In this document: positions 55,752 to 64,000 of the stretch, piece after piece
How positions within the stretch are numbered: position 1 is the first letter of the stretch
How the letters are laid out: each line of letters opens with the position of its first letter
NCBI RefSeq assembly: GCF_000472505.1
Contig: NZ_AWZR01000014.1
Coordinates: 1-64,000 of the forward strand
Source: Luteimonas sp. J29
GTDB lineage: Bacteria; Pseudomonadota; Gammaproteobacteria; Xanthomonadales; Xanthomonadaceae
DNA: 64,000 bases
Reading direction: 5' to 3'
Program-made: the position numbers and the translations under genes
The notes under the pieces: generated by a model
The model's database searches: none
What the model was told of the DNA's origin: nothing
Seen by the model: the letters and a program-made list of their open reading frames with translations, nothing else

Positions 55752-55951
55752 GCCCCGGTATCGGCCGGGTCCGCAATTCCTGAACCCTCGGGTTCGTTAA
55801 ACCACTGGAGGGCCGCGTCCGGCCCGGTGCCCGGTTTGCGCCGTCGCCGCCCGGCCGGTATCGTGGACACACGTCCACGCACCGTGTGTGGTCCCGGTGC
55901 ATCAGATCGGACGTCATCCCCCTCTTTCCCAAGCATCCAAGGAGGATCTCC

Positions 55952-56419
55952 ATGGAGATCAGTGCTGCGCGCGTCGCCAGCATCCACTACACCCTGACCG
56001 ACGACGAAGGCCGGATCATCGACCAGTCCTCGGAAGGCCGGCCGCTGCACTACTTCCATGGTGCCGGCAACATCATCCCGGGCCTCGAGAAGGCGCTGGC
56101 CGGGCGCCAGGCGGGCGACCGGGTGCAGGTCGACGTCGCCCCCGAGGAGGGCTACGGCGTGCGCAACGAGGCCCTGGTGCAGGACCTGCCGCGCCAGGCG
56201 TTCCAGGGCGTGGAGCGCGTCGAGCCGGGCATGCAGTTCGAGGCCCGCACCGAGCGCGGCCCGCTGCTGGTCACCGTGGTGGAAGTGGACGGCGACCGCG
56301 TGCGCATCGACGGCAACCATCCGTTGGCCGGGCAGACCCTGCATTTCGACGTGAGCGTGGTCGAGGTGCGCGAGTCCACCGAGGAAGAGAAGCAGATCGG
56401 CCGGGTGGCCCAGCGCTGA
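55952..56419 (+). CDS. SlyD-like FKBP-type peptidyl-prolyl isomerase
   Basis: A 155-residue protein with a very strong site (AAGGAGGA) before ATG 55952. It has the SlyD layout: FKBP part SIHYTLTDDEGRIIDQSSEG, LHYFHGAGNIIPGLEKALAG and the inserted IF chaperone domain PEEGYGVRNEALVQDLPRQA with FQGVERVEPGMQFEA, then the second half NHPLAGQTLHFDVSVVEVR. There is no His-rich metal tail. A cytosolic folding helper. Confidence 0.93.
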   Translation: MEISAARVASIHYTLTDDEGRIIDQSSEGRPLHYFHGAGNIIPGLEKALAGRQAGDRVQVDVAPEEGYGVRNEALVQDLPRQAFQGVERVEPGMQFEARTERGPLLVTVVEVDGDRVRIDGNHPLAGQTLHFDVSVVEVRESTEEEKQIGRVAQR

Positions 56420-56425
56420 GCCGCC

Positions 56426-57385
56426 TCAGCCGCCGCTGAAGTCCAGCAACGGCCCGGCCGGGACGATCCCGGTCGGGTTGATGTGGCGGTGGCTCTGGTA
56501 GTAGTGGCGCCGGATGTGGTCGAAGTCGACCGTCGGCGCCACCGCCGGATGGGCGTACAGGCGCCTGGTGTACGCCCACAGCGCCGGGTAGTCGACCAGC
56601 CGGCGCACGTTGCACTTGAAGTGCCCGTGGTAGACGGCGTCGAAGCGGAGCAGGGTGGTGAACAGGCGCCAGTCGGCCTCGGTCAGCCGCCCGCCCACCA
56701 GCCATTGCTGGCCCGACAGGCGCTGCTCGAGCCAGTCCAGGGTCTCGAACACGACCGCCACCGCCTCGTCGTAGGCCTCCTGGGAGGTGGCGAAGCCGGC
56801 CTTGTACACCCCGTTGTTGAGGCCGTCGTAGACGCGCCGGTTGACCGCGTCGATCTCCCCGCGCAGTTCCGGCGGCGAGTAGTCGCCCTCGCGCGCGCCG
56901 ACCCCGTCGAAGGCGCTGTTGAACATGCGCAGGATGTCGGCCGATTCGTTGCTGACGATGCAGCCGCGCGCCTTGTCCCACAGCACCGGCACGGAGACGC
57001 GGCCGGTGTAGGCCGGGTCCGACTTCACGTAGAGCTGCCAGAGGGTCTCGACGCCGAACAGGGGATCGGGCACGACGCCGGGGCCGGGGCGGAAGGTCCA
57101 GCCGTCCTCGGCCATCAGCCAGTGGGTGACCGAGAGGCCGACGATCTCCTGCAGGCCCTTGAGCTCGCGGAAGATCGTGGTGCGGTGGGCCCAGGGACAG
57201 GCGCGCGACACGTAGAGGTGGTAGCGCCCGGGTTCGGCGCGGAAGCCGCCTTCGCCGGTCGGGCCCGGGCTGCCATCGGGCGTGATCCAGTGGCGGAACG
57301 CGGAGTCGGGCCGCCGCAGGCGTCCCCTGGCGTCGGTGAGCCCCTTGCCCTGGGGGGTCCATCGGCCGTCGACCAGCATGCCCAT
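56426..57385 (-). CDS. Glutathionyl-hydroquinone reductase (Xi-class GST)
   Basis: A 319-residue enzyme: the active-site motif SRACPWAHRTTIFRELKGLQ (Cys63), then HWLMAEDGWTFRPGPG, SVPVLWDKARGCIVSNESAD and ILRMFNSAFDGVG, and the helical C-domain with LVGGRLTEADWRLFTTLLRF. The YH-FKCN motif (YHGHFKCN) and PTGIVPAGP are typical of YqjG/PcpF. It cleaves glutathionyl-hydroquinones. Convergent with the SlyD-like gene across seven bases. Confidence 0.93.
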   Translation of the reverse strand: MGMLVDGRWTPQGKGLTDARGRLRRPDSAFRHWITPDGSPGPTGEGGFRAEPGRYHLYVSRACPWAHRTTIFRELKGLQEIVGLSVTHWLMAEDGWTFRPGPGVVPDPLFGVETLWQLYVKSDPAYTGRVSVPVLWDKARGCIVSNESADILRMFNSAFDGVGAREGDYSPPELRGEIDAVNRRVYDGLNNGVYKAGFATSQEAYDEAVAVVFETLDWLEQRLSGQQWLVGGRLTEADWRLFTTLLRFDAVYHGHFKCNVRRLVDYPALWAYTRRLYAHPAVAPTVDFDHIRRHYYQSHRHINPTGIVPAGPLLDFSGG

Positions 57386-57505
57386 CTCGGTTCCCTGACG
57401 TTCGCGTGTGCCGCCAGTGTGCCGCGCCGGGCGTCGACCGCGCGTGCCGGGCGCGGAACGGCGCGTTGCGACGGGCAGGGCGGCGGCAGAGAACCATCGG
57501 CACCG

Positions 57506-57862
57506 TCAGTCGGCGACGTGGGTGTAGCGCTCCTTCAGTCCGGCCACGGCGCGGCGCAGCCAGGCATCGGCGGATGCCTTGCCATCCCGGTCGACCCGGC
57601 GACCGTACTCCGCGCGCAGGCCGGCGACGAGGTCGTCGAACTGCTGCCTGCTGAGGGTGCCTTGCGGCGTCTGCCCGCTGTCCGGTGCCTGCCGCGCCGG
57701 TTCGGCACCGTCGTCGTGTCGCGGCCGGGTCATCACGTTCGCGTGGTGGTAGGCGCCGACCGCGTCGACCAGCGGCGCGTCCTGCGCGCTCGCGCCAGGC
57801 GCGGCCGCCCCCAGCCCGATCATGCCTGCCGCCAGCCACAGCGGATGGCGTCCGATCGCCAT
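57506..57862 (-). CDS. Small secreted protein of unknown function
   Basis: A 118-residue protein starting at 57862. The signal peptide (RHPLWLAAGMIGLGAAAPGA) is cleaved near ASAQDA. The mature part has a Ser/Pro-rich linker and a helical tail (LSRQQFDDLVAGLRAEYGRR, then ADAWLRRAVAGLKERYTHVA). No family recognised. Confidence 0.6.
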   Translation of the reverse strand: MAIGRHPLWLAAGMIGLGAAAPGASAQDAPLVDAVGAYHHANVMTRPRHDDGAEPARQAPDSGQTPQGTLSRQQFDDLVAGLRAEYGRRVDRDGKASADAWLRRAVAGLKERYTHVAD

Positions 57863-58223
57863 GCTGCCGCACCTCCCCCGAAGTCCGTCGGCAAGGATGG
57901 CCCCGACGGCGTGAACAGCGCATCGCCATCGCAGCCACCGTCCCCCCTCCCACGACACACCCCGTAGGAGCGGCTTCAGCCGCGACCCCCGCCACCCGCC
58001 CCCGCCCGACGCCCGACGCCCACATTCATGCCATCGCCCCCTCTCACGGGCTGCCCCAGACGAGACGGCAACCGGCCGCCCCGCCGACCGAAAAGGTAGG
58101 CGGACACAACCACCCATGCCCTTTGGCCCGGGTCCGGACCGGATGCTCCCGGCTATGCTGGCGCCCGCCAGACGCCGCGCGCGCGGCAAATCAAACCTGT
58201 AATCAATTGTTTGGAGCACTATT
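57863..58223. other. Divergent spacer with one dispersed repeat
   Basis: Between the small secreted gene and the M13 peptidase lie about 360 bases with no gene. A copy of GTAGGAGCGGCTTCAGCCGCGAC sits at 57964-57986; related copies are at 61276-61298 and 61311-61334. A run of lower G+C just before 58224 (AATCAAACCTGTAATCAATTG) probably contains the peptidase promoter. Confidence 0.6.
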
Positions 58224-60305
58224 GTGAAGAAGAATCTCCTGTTCGCCGCGACCGCCCTGGCGCTGGCGCTGTCCGTTTCCGCCTGCAGCCGGCAGCCGGC
58301 CGCGACCGGCGAACGGGAGGCCAGCCAGGCGGCGCAGCACAGCGCCATCGAGGCGCCGCGCTACGGCCACTGGGGTTTCGACGTCGACGGCATGGACCGC
58401 AGCGTGCGTCCGGGCGACGACTTCTTCGCCTACGCCAGCGGCAACTGGGCGCGCACCACCGAGATCCCGGCCGACCAGTCCAGCTACGGCAGCTTCCGCG
58501 TCCTGCGCGACCTGTCCGAGGCGCGCCTGCGGGCCCTGGTCGAGAGCTATCCGAAGGACGATCCGTCCACCGGCGACGCCGCCAAGGTCGCCACCCTGTA
58601 CCAGGACTACATCGACGAGGCCGCGATCGAGGCCCGCGGCGACGCACCGCTGCGCCCGCTGATCGCCGAGCTGCGCGATGCCGCCGACAAGGAGGCGCTG
58701 GTGCGCGCCAGCGTCGCCGACGGCTTCGGCGGCGGCCTGTTCCGGCTGACCGTCTCCGACGACCAGCGCAACCCGGACGTCTACACGCTGTACCTGTCGC
58801 AGGCCGGGCTGGGCCTGGGCGACCGCGAGATGTACCTGCGCGACAACTTCGCCCCGCAGCGCGAGCGTTACCTTGAATATGTCGCCCAACTGCTTGAACT
58901 GGCAGGGTGGGACAACCCGCAGGACGCCGCGGAGAAGGTTCTGGCGTTCGAGACCCGGATCGCGGAGGCCCACTGGACCCGCGCCGAAAGCCGCGACCGC
59001 GACAAGACCTACACCCCGGTCAAGCTGTCCGAGTTCGAGGCCAAGGCCCCGGGCTTCCCGTGGGCGGCCTTCTTCGAGGGCAGCGGCCTGGGCCACGCCG
59101 AGCTGGCCGTGGTCCGCCAGGACACCGCGATCCCGAAGATGGCGGCGGTCTTCGCCGAGACCGACCTCGACACCCTCAAGGCCTGGCAGGCGGCCGAACT
59201 GGTCGACTCCCTGGCCCTGATGCTGCCCGCGCGATTCGCCAGCGCGTACTACGAGTTCCGCGAGAAGTTCATGTCCGGCCAGCCCGAGCCGCGCGAGCGC
59301 TGGAAGCGCGGCGTGATGTTCGTCGAGCGCGTGATGGGCGAGGCCATCGGCCGCGACTACGTGGCCCTGTACTTCCCACCCGACGCCAAGGCCAAGATGG
59401 ACGAGCTGGTGGCCAACGTGAAGCTGGCCATGGGCGCGCGCCTGGAGGCGCTGGACTGGATGTCGCCCGAGACCAAGGCCGAGGCCCGGGCCAAGCTCGA
59501 GGGCTTCGGCCTGAAGATCGGCCATCCCGACAAGTGGCGCGAATACGACGGCCTCGAGGTGGTGCCGGGCGACCTGGTCGGCAACGCGCTGCGCGCCCGC
59601 CGGTTCGAGTGGGACTACCGCCGCTCGCGCCTGGGCAAGCCGGTGGACAAGGACGAGTGGGGCATGACCCCGCAGACGGTCAATGCCTACTACAGCCCGG
59701 TCAAGAACGAGATCGTGTTCCCGGCCGCGATCCTGCAGCCGCCGTTCTTCGATCCGGACGCCGACCCGGCGGTGAACTACGGCGCCATCGGCGGCGTGAT
59801 CGGCCACGAGATCATCCACGGCTTCGACGACCAGGGCCGCAAGTCCGACGGCAAGGGCCTGCTGCGCGACTGGTGGACCGCCGAGGACGCGACCAAGTTC
59901 GAGGCCCAGGCTGCGAAGCTCGGTGCGCAGTACGAATCCTACGAGTTCCCGCAGCTGCCGGGCCTGCACATCAACGGCCGGGTGGCGATGGGCGAGAACA
60001 TCGGCGACCTGGGGGGGCTGACCATCGCGCTCGAGGCCTACCGCCGCTCGCTGGACGGAGCGGAGGCGCCGGTGATCGACGGCTTCACCGGCGAACAGCG
60101 CTTCTTCCTGGGCTGGGCCCAGGTCTGGCGCACGCTGTGGCGCGACGACGCGCTGCGCCAGCAGCTGGTCAACGGCACCCACTCGCCGGGCCAGATCCGC
60201 GCGTTCGCGCCGCTGCGCAACATCGACGCCTGGTACGACGCGTTCGAGGTGAAGGAAGGCGACCCGCTGTGGATCGCGCCCGAGGAGCGGGTGCGGATCT
60301 GGTAA
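58224..60305 (+). CDS. M13-family (neprilysin-like) zinc metallopeptidase lipoprotein
   Basis: A 693-residue endopeptidase. MKKNLLFAATALALALSVSA with C21 is a lipoprotein signal. The gluzincin site is GVIGHEIIHGFDDQG (HExxH), the second motif GENIGDLGGLTIALEAY supplies Glu and Asp, and NAYY with the C-terminal VRIW match M13 enzymes. It is predicted to cut short peptides in the periplasm or at the surface. The start lies a few bases after an AT-rich promoter-like segment. Confidence 0.95.
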   Translation: MKKNLLFAATALALALSVSACSRQPAATGEREASQAAQHSAIEAPRYGHWGFDVDGMDRSVRPGDDFFAYASGNWARTTEIPADQSSYGSFRVLRDLSEARLRALVESYPKDDPSTGDAAKVATLYQDYIDEAAIEARGDAPLRPLIAELRDAADKEALVRASVADGFGGGLFRLTVSDDQRNPDVYTLYLSQAGLGLGDREMYLRDNFAPQRERYLEYVAQLLELAGWDNPQDAAEKVLAFETRIAEAHWTRAESRDRDKTYTPVKLSEFEAKAPGFPWAAFFEGSGLGHAELAVVRQDTAIPKMAAVFAETDLDTLKAWQAAELVDSLALMLPARFASAYYEFREKFMSGQPEPRERWKRGVMFVERVMGEAIGRDYVALYFPPDAKAKMDELVANVKLAMGARLEALDWMSPETKAEARAKLEGFGLKIGHPDKWREYDGLEVVPGDLVGNALRARRFEWDYRRSRLGKPVDKDEWGMTPQTVNAYYSPVKNEIVFPAAILQPPFFDPDADPAVNYGAIGGVIGHEIIHGFDDQGRKSDGKGLLRDWWTAEDATKFEAQAAKLGAQYESYEFPQLPGLHINGRVAMGENIGDLGGLTIALEAYRRSLDGAEAPVIDGFTGEQRFFLGWAQVWRTLWRDDALRQQLVNGTHSPGQIRAFAPLRNIDAWYDAFEVKEGDPLWIAPEERVRIW

Positions 60306-60322
60306 GTCGCTGCGGCGGGGAT

Positions 60323-60432
60323 GCCCCCACCCCAACCCTCCCCCGCGAGCGGGGGAGGGGGTTGTGGCTGACCGAAGCGGTTCCCTCCACGAGCGCCACG
60401 TCCCTCTTCCTCCCCCGCTTGCGGGGGAGGGC
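60323..60432. repeat. Two CCCTCCCCCGC-class palindromes
   Basis: Copies at 60336-60359 (arms CCCTCCCCCGC and GCGGGGGAGGG, loop GA) and 60409-60431 (loop TT). They lie downstream of the M13 gene and could terminate transcription as hairpins. Confidence 0.8.
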
Positions 60433-60554
60433 CGGGGAGGGGCGCCCTTTCCCCCGGGCCCGCCGCCCGCGCAGCCACGCCCACCTGCCACCGCCGCCCG
60501 CATTCCCCTATCGTGGCGCCTCGCACTCCGTCCTCCGTTTCCCAGGAACCCCCG

Positions 60555-60899
60555 ATGATCCAGCGCATCGACGCCGGCCCGCGCATGTCCGAGGCCTGCA
60601 TCCACAACGGCGTGGTCTATCTCGCAGGGCAGGTGCCCGAGACCGACGGCGCCGACATCGAGACCCAGACCCGCGAAGTGCTGGCGGCGATCGACGCCCT
60701 GCTGGCCCAGGCCGGCAGCGACAAGCGCAGGATCCTGCGCGCCCAGATCTTCCTGGCCGACATCGCCGACTTCGACGGCATGAACCGCGCCTGGGACGCC
60801 TGGGTCGAGCCTGGCCACGCACCGGCGCGCGCCACGGTCGAAGCGAAGCTCGCCCGGCCGGAATGGAAAGTCGAGATCGTGGTGACCGCGGCGGTCTGA
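60555..60899 (+). CDS. RidA/YjgF-family enamine/imine deaminase
   Basis: A 114-residue protein: IQRIDAGPRMSEACIHNGVV, YLAGQVPETDGADIETQTRE, ILRAQIFLADIADFDGMNRA and ATVEAKLARPEWKVEIVVTA. The substrate Arg of RidA is in RILRAQIFL and the terminal Glu in KVEIVV. AGGAA upstream supports ATG 60555. The protein likely detoxifies reactive enamines such as 2-aminoacrylate. Confidence 0.92.
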   Translation: MIQRIDAGPRMSEACIHNGVVYLAGQVPETDGADIETQTREVLAAIDALLAQAGSDKRRILRAQIFLADIADFDGMNRAWDAWVEPGHAPARATVEAKLARPEWKVEIVVTAAV

Positions 60900-60931
60900 T
60901 CGCTTCTTCCCGCCGGCTGCTTTTCTCCCTT

Positions 60932-61334
60932 CCACGAAGCCGATGTCTCCCTCCCCCGCTTGCGGGGGAGGGCCGCGGTGGGGGCGACGTCCGTCGCGGC
61001 TGATCCTGCCCCCATCCCAACCTTCCCCCGCAAGCGGGGGAAGGGGCGCTCGCGTGCTGCCGTCCAGCCGCGTCACCGTGTCCGCTTCGTCGTTCCGCTG
61101 ACATCCGTTCGTCCCACGAAGCCGATGTCTCCCTCCCCCGCTTGCGGGGGAGGGCCGGGGTGGGGGCGACGTCCGGCGCGGCTGATCCTGCGCCCATCCG
61201 ACCCGCCGCAAGCGGGGGAGGAGCCGCGTCGCCCTGCCGCGCCCGACCGACGCTGTCGAACGATTGAGCCCGCGGGTCGCGGCTGAAGCCGCTCCTACAT
61301 GCGCACCTCCTGCAGGAGCGGCTTCGGCCGCGAC
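60932..61334. repeat. Cluster of palindromic repeats with a tandem duplication
   Basis: About 500 gene-free bases (60900-61397) are made mostly of repeats. CCCTCCCCCGC-class palindromes occur at 60949-60972, 61019-61046, 61131-61154 and (half) near 61207. A segment of about 85 bases (CACGAAGCCGATGTCTCC to CGCGGCTGATCCTG) is duplicated at about 60932-61013 and 61115-61196. An inverted pair of the GTAGGAGCGGCTTC repeat lies at 61276-61298 and 61311-61334. No array-like regular spacing with unique spacers exists, so it is not CRISPR. Confidence 0.8.
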
Positions 61335-61397
61335 TTCCAGGGCGCGCGCACCTGGCACTCACGCGCGCTTCGTCCGCGCCCCGCCACACTGCGCGCC

Positions 61398-62117
61398 ATG
61401 GAGGCCCAACCGCGCCGCCTTGGCGGCCTGCTGTTACTGCTGCTGGTCGCGCTCGCCACCTGGGCGCTGTGGTCGGGCGCGCTGCGCGTGCCCGAGCGCT
61501 GGAATCCGTGGGCGCCGCTGCGCATCGACGAGGCGCCGAACCTGCTCACGCGCTTCAAGCTCGATCGCACCGCCGGCGACCGCGACGCCTGCCGCGCGGC
61601 GCTGGCCCGGGCCGCGCTCGGCGCGACGCCGCTGGAGGACCGGGTCACCGGCGACGGCTGCGGCTTCGACAACGCCTTCCGCATCGCGCGCACCAGCGTG
61701 GCGGTGGGCGAACCCTTCGCCCTGAGCTGCCGCAGTGCGCTGGCGCTGGCGATGTGGGAACGCCACGCGCTGCAGCAGGCGGCGACCACGCACCTGGGCA
61801 GTCCGGTGGCGCGGATCGAACACTTCGGCTCGTACTCCTGCCGCAACCTCTACGGCCGCGAGGGCGGCCGGCGCAGCCGCCACGCCACGGCCGACGCGTT
61901 CGACATCGCCGGCTTCGTGCTCGAGGACGGTCGCCGGGTGCGCGTGCTGGGCGACTGGGCAGCGGGCGACGATGCCTCCGCACCCGAAGCGGCGTTCCTG
62001 CGCGCGGCGCGCGACGGCGCCTGCGACTGGTTCGACGTCGTGCTCGGCCCCGACTACAACGACGCCCACGCCGATCACTTCCACGTCGATCGCGGCGGCG
62101 GACGCCTGTGCCGCTGA
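61398..62117 (+). CDS. Extensin-like (ActII/VanY-like fold) exported protein
   Basis: A 239-residue protein with a signal anchor (LGGLLLLLLVALATWALWSG). The extensin-like C-domain (PF06904) is seen in VTGDGCGFDNAFRIARTSVA, LALAMWERHALQQAATTHLG, ARIEHFGSYSCRNLYGREGG, RRSRHATADAFDIAGFVLED and YNDAHADHFHVDRGG. The His-x6-Asp and HxH sets resemble D-alanyl-D-alanine carboxypeptidase ligands, so it probably acts on peptidoglycan. Disulfides are likely. Monocistronic. Confidence 0.82.
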   Translation: MEAQPRRLGGLLLLLLVALATWALWSGALRVPERWNPWAPLRIDEAPNLLTRFKLDRTAGDRDACRAALARAALGATPLEDRVTGDGCGFDNAFRIARTSVAVGEPFALSCRSALALAMWERHALQQAATTHLGSPVARIEHFGSYSCRNLYGREGGRRSRHATADAFDIAGFVLEDGRRVRVLGDWAAGDDASAPEAAFLRAARDGACDWFDVVLGPDYNDAHADHFHVDRGGGRLCR

Positions 62118-62129
62118 GCCCGGCGGGGC

Positions 62130-63218
62130 TCAGGCGTCGGCGCGCGGATCGCCGATCATGCGCAGGTAGGCGCGCAGGTTGTCGGGCCGGTAGCGGGGAT
62201 CCTCGTCCCAGCGCCTGAGCACGCTCGGATGCAGCGACTGGGTGGGATCGCGCCCGGTGGCCGTCTTGCCCTCCGGCGTGTTCACCACGCCGATCACGCG
62301 GTCCTTGCCGGGCGTCAGCCGGTACAGCCCCGTCTTCGAATCGTGCGGCGTCGCCATGGGGTCCGGGTTGAGCGCATGGGTGGCGTCGACCTCGGCGTCG
62401 ATCGCCAGCCCCGCCACCCGGGCCCGACCGCGCATCCACTCCAGGGCGATGTCCGACAGGCCCGATTCCTGCGGTGGATAGCCGCCGCCGATGTCGCTGT
62501 GCACGCCGCAGAACCAGACCTGTTCGACCACCTGTCCATCCTTGGGCTGGTAGGCCCAGATCGCAGGCTCGAACGGCGCCCGCCGTTCGTCGATGGCCAG
62601 TGCGTGGCACGCGTGCTGCACGATGCCGCTCAGCTCGACGTCGTGGAACTTGTACTTGTGCGCGGTGAGCGAGCGCAGGCCGCGCACCGGGATGCCGAGC
62701 GCGCCGACCGTGTCCCACACGCCCATGAAGCGGATCGGGACCGGTTCGTTCCCGGTCACCGAGCACTCCTTGCGGAAGGCCTGCGCCGGGCCGTCGTCGG
62801 GGTGGTGGTCGTCGCAGTACAGCGAGATCGCTTCCCGGTAGCGCCGCGCATGCCGCAGCCGCAGGATGCCGCACTTGCGGATCATGCCGGCGAGGCTGCG
62901 CGCGGTGTAGGCGCCGCGGCTGAAGCCGAACAGGAACAGCTCGTCGCCGGGCTCGTAGTTGAGCACCAGGAAGCGGTAGGCCTCGTAGAGGTTGTCGTCC
63001 AGGCCGCGGCCGAAGGCGCCGCCGGTGAGCTTGTCGAGCGAGCCGCCGGTGCCCACGCCCTGGTCGTAGAACACCAGCTGCGGCATCGTCCCGGCGCGGC
63101 GCGCGGTGCGCAGCGCCAGCTTGATCACGTTGGTGGGGCAGGGCTCCCCGTTCTTCTCCTGGTCCGCGCTGTTCCAGGTGCCGTCGCAGAAGATCGCGAT
63201 CCGTTTCATGTCGTCCAT
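62130..63218 (-). CDS. DUF2235 alpha/beta-hydrolase protein (Tle1-like)
   Basis: A 362-residue protein: KRIAIFCDGTWNSADQEKNG, LVFYDQGVGTGGSLDKLTGG, YEAYRFLVLNYEPGDELFLF and GFSRGAYTARSLAGMIRKCG hold the nucleophile elbow GFSRG. FMGVWDTVGALGIPVRGL, VEQVWFCGVHSDIGGGYPPQ and ISDIALEWM-like segments complete the DUF2235 domain, with Asp and His of the triad. Relatives include type VI phospholipase effectors (Tle1). No VgrG, PAAR or immunity gene is nearby, and there is no signal peptide, so a role as effector is speculative. Start at 63218 or 63209. Confidence 0.85.
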   Translation of the reverse strand: MDDMKRIAIFCDGTWNSADQEKNGEPCPTNVIKLALRTARRAGTMPQLVFYDQGVGTGGSLDKLTGGAFGRGLDDNLYEAYRFLVLNYEPGDELFLFGFSRGAYTARSLAGMIRKCGILRLRHARRYREAISLYCDDHHPDDGPAQAFRKECSVTGNEPVPIRFMGVWDTVGALGIPVRGLRSLTAHKYKFHDVELSGIVQHACHALAIDERRAPFEPAIWAYQPKDGQVVEQVWFCGVHSDIGGGYPPQESGLSDIALEWMRGRARVAGLAIDAEVDATHALNPDPMATPHDSKTGLYRLTPGKDRVIGVVNTPEGKTATGRDPTQSLHPSVLRRWDEDPRYRPDNLRAYLRMIGDPRADA

Positions 63219-63303
63219 GGGGGCAGCGGCGCGGGGGCGCCGTTGCACCGGACTACGCTGCGGACGGGCGAAGGCGGACAGCCGCGCCGGTCGCGCACCC
63301 GGG

Positions 63304-64000
63304 TCAGGCGGGGGGCGTGAGTTTCAGCAGGCGCCCCGGGTTGGCGTCTTCCAGCAGCCAGATCGCGCCGTCCGGCCCCTGTTCGACCTCGCGGATGCGC
63401 TGGCCCATGGGATAGCGGCGGTGCTCGGTGGCGTTCGTGCCGTCGAACCGCACCCGGATCAGCGCCTGCGAGGCGAGGCCGCCGATGAACGCCTGGCCGC
63501 GGAAGGTCGGGAACAGGTCGCCGGAGTAGATGATCATCCCGGACGGAGCGATCACCGGCGTCCACCAGGCCTTGGGCGCCTCCAGGTCGGGTCGCGTGCT
63601 GTGGCCCGGGATCGGCGCGCCGCCGTAGTGGTTGCCGTTGGAGACCAGCGGCCAGCCGTAGTTGCGCCCGCGCAGGATCAGGTTGAGCTCGTCGCCGCCC
63701 TCCGGCCCCATCTCGTGCACCCACAGCCGGCCCTGGGCGTCGAAGGCGATGCCGAGCATGTTGCGGTGGCCCAGGGTCCACACCTGCGCGGCGACGCCGC
63801 CCTGCGCGAAGAAGGGATTGTCGGCCGGCACGCTGCCATCCTCATCGAGGCGGATGATCTTGCCCAGGTTGGTGCCCATGTCCTGGGCCGGGTCGAACTT
63901 CTGCCGGTCGCCGGAGGTGATCCAGAGCTTGCCGGACGCGTCGAACGCCAGCCGGTGGCTGAAGTGCCCCTGGCCGGTCACCTTCGGCACCTGTTCCCAG
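63304..64000 (-). CDS. PQQ-dependent sugar dehydrogenase, truncated by window edge
   Basis: At least 232 residues of the C-terminal part; the N-terminus lies beyond 64000. The propeller motifs are [93 protein letters not shown] and [20 protein letters not shown]. This is the aldose dehydrogenase (YliI-like) group with conserved His and Arg around the PQQ site. It is a different branch from the enzyme at 20025. Confidence 0.9.
   Translation of the reverse strand, partial: WEQVPKVTGQGHFSHRLAFDASGKLWITSGDRQKFDPAQDMGTNLGKIIRLDEDGSVPADNPFFAQGGVAAQVWTLGHRNMLGIAFDAQGRLWVHEMGPEGGDELNLILRGRNYGWPLVSNGNHYGGAPIPGHSTRPDLEAPKAWWTPVIAPSGMIIYSGDLFPTFRGQAFIGGLASQALIRVRFDGTNATEHRRYPMGQRIREVEQGPDGAIWLLEDANPGRLLKLTPPA

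Noticed and set aside
60932-61334. Possible CRISPR array
   Set aside because: Repeats are palindromic, irregularly spaced and of different types; there are no unique spacers and no cas genes.
58203-61358. Long open frame on the minus strand opposite the M13 peptidase
   Set aside because: No recognisable motifs; the opposite strand has complete M13 and RidA genes.
62130-63218. Type VI secretion cluster
   Set aside because: Only the DUF2235 protein is present; no tss, VgrG or PAAR gene is found in the window.

Overview
The window is about 70% G+C, densely packed on both strands, and looks like chromosome from a Lysobacter/Luteimonas-type member of the Xanthomonadaceae. The evidence is the dispersed palindromes built on GCCTGCGGCC and on CCCTCCCCCGC/GCGGGGGAGGG, the GTAGGAGCGGCTTCRGCCGCGAC element, many lipoproteins and TonB-linked surface proteins, and a lysozyme/lipoprotein toxin-immunity cluster of the kind this family carries. 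I recognise no rRNA, tRNA, CRISPR array, insertion sequence or prophage. The species assignment is inference.

Layout. 1-8.4 kb: a lipoprotein framed by two triplets of REP-like repeats, remnants of a VIT1/CCC1-type transporter and an AraC regulator (each with a one-base frame break), an SDR epimerase, a secreted amidohydrolase, a Cys-rich lipoprotein, an FG-GAP lipoprotein, an MgtC-like protein and a GST remnant. 8.8-12.3 kb: a BtuB-like TonB receptor overlapping a secreted FG-GAP protein with a c-type haem motif. 12.4-17.5 kb: small secreted proteins, then a duplicated lysozyme-like toxin/lipoprotein immunity locus with one immunity copy broken by a stop codon. 17.7-34.9 kb: housekeeping and stress genes (VOC, cupin, a DUF2231 and PQQ-dehydrogenase pair, GNAT, HDOD, a DUF4344 metallopeptidase, hemerythrin, an Imm11/FKBP pair, a glycosyltransferase with a beta-barrel, alpha/beta hydrolase, epimerase, HPF, CPBP protease). 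34.9-40.5 kb: an antiporter, an acyltransferase and a MacAB/LolD-like ABC exporter operon. 41-44.2 kb: a tightly overlapping three-gene operon of an N-formylglutamate amidohydrolase-like protein, a DUF1704 (QEGLA) metallopeptidase related to tubulin-code carboxypeptidases, and a glutathione-synthase-like ATP-grasp enzyme. 44.3-46.7 kb: YaeQ, a DUF892 protein and an S66 peptidase.

The most notable locus is 46.9-49.7 kb. A 72-residue peptide that resembles the precursor of a split borosin (a backbone N-methylated RiPP) lies 15 bases upstream of an 841-residue protein. That protein appears to join a signal peptide, a periplasmic TPR-like sensor, one membrane helix, an intact GGDEF diguanylate cyclase domain without an I-site, and a borosin-type alpha-N-methyltransferase. 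This would physically link c-di-GMP signalling and an envelope sensor to RiPP backbone methylation.

The rest (49.8-64 kb) holds a beta-helix protein, an acyltransferase, a nuclease/phosphatase-fold lipoprotein, a MASE2-GGDEF cyclase, a SlyD-like FKBP, a glutathionyl-hydroquinone reductase, an M13 peptidase, RidA, an extensin-like protein, a DUF2235 lipase-like protein and a truncated PQQ sugar dehydrogenase, separated by clusters of palindromic repeats.

Four genes (VIT1/CCC1, AraC, DUF1810, zinc-ribbon membrane protein) are broken only by one-base indels, mostly in short homopolymers, so either decay or sequencing error must be considered. Start codons were chosen by ribosome binding site, signal peptide and neighbour overlap.
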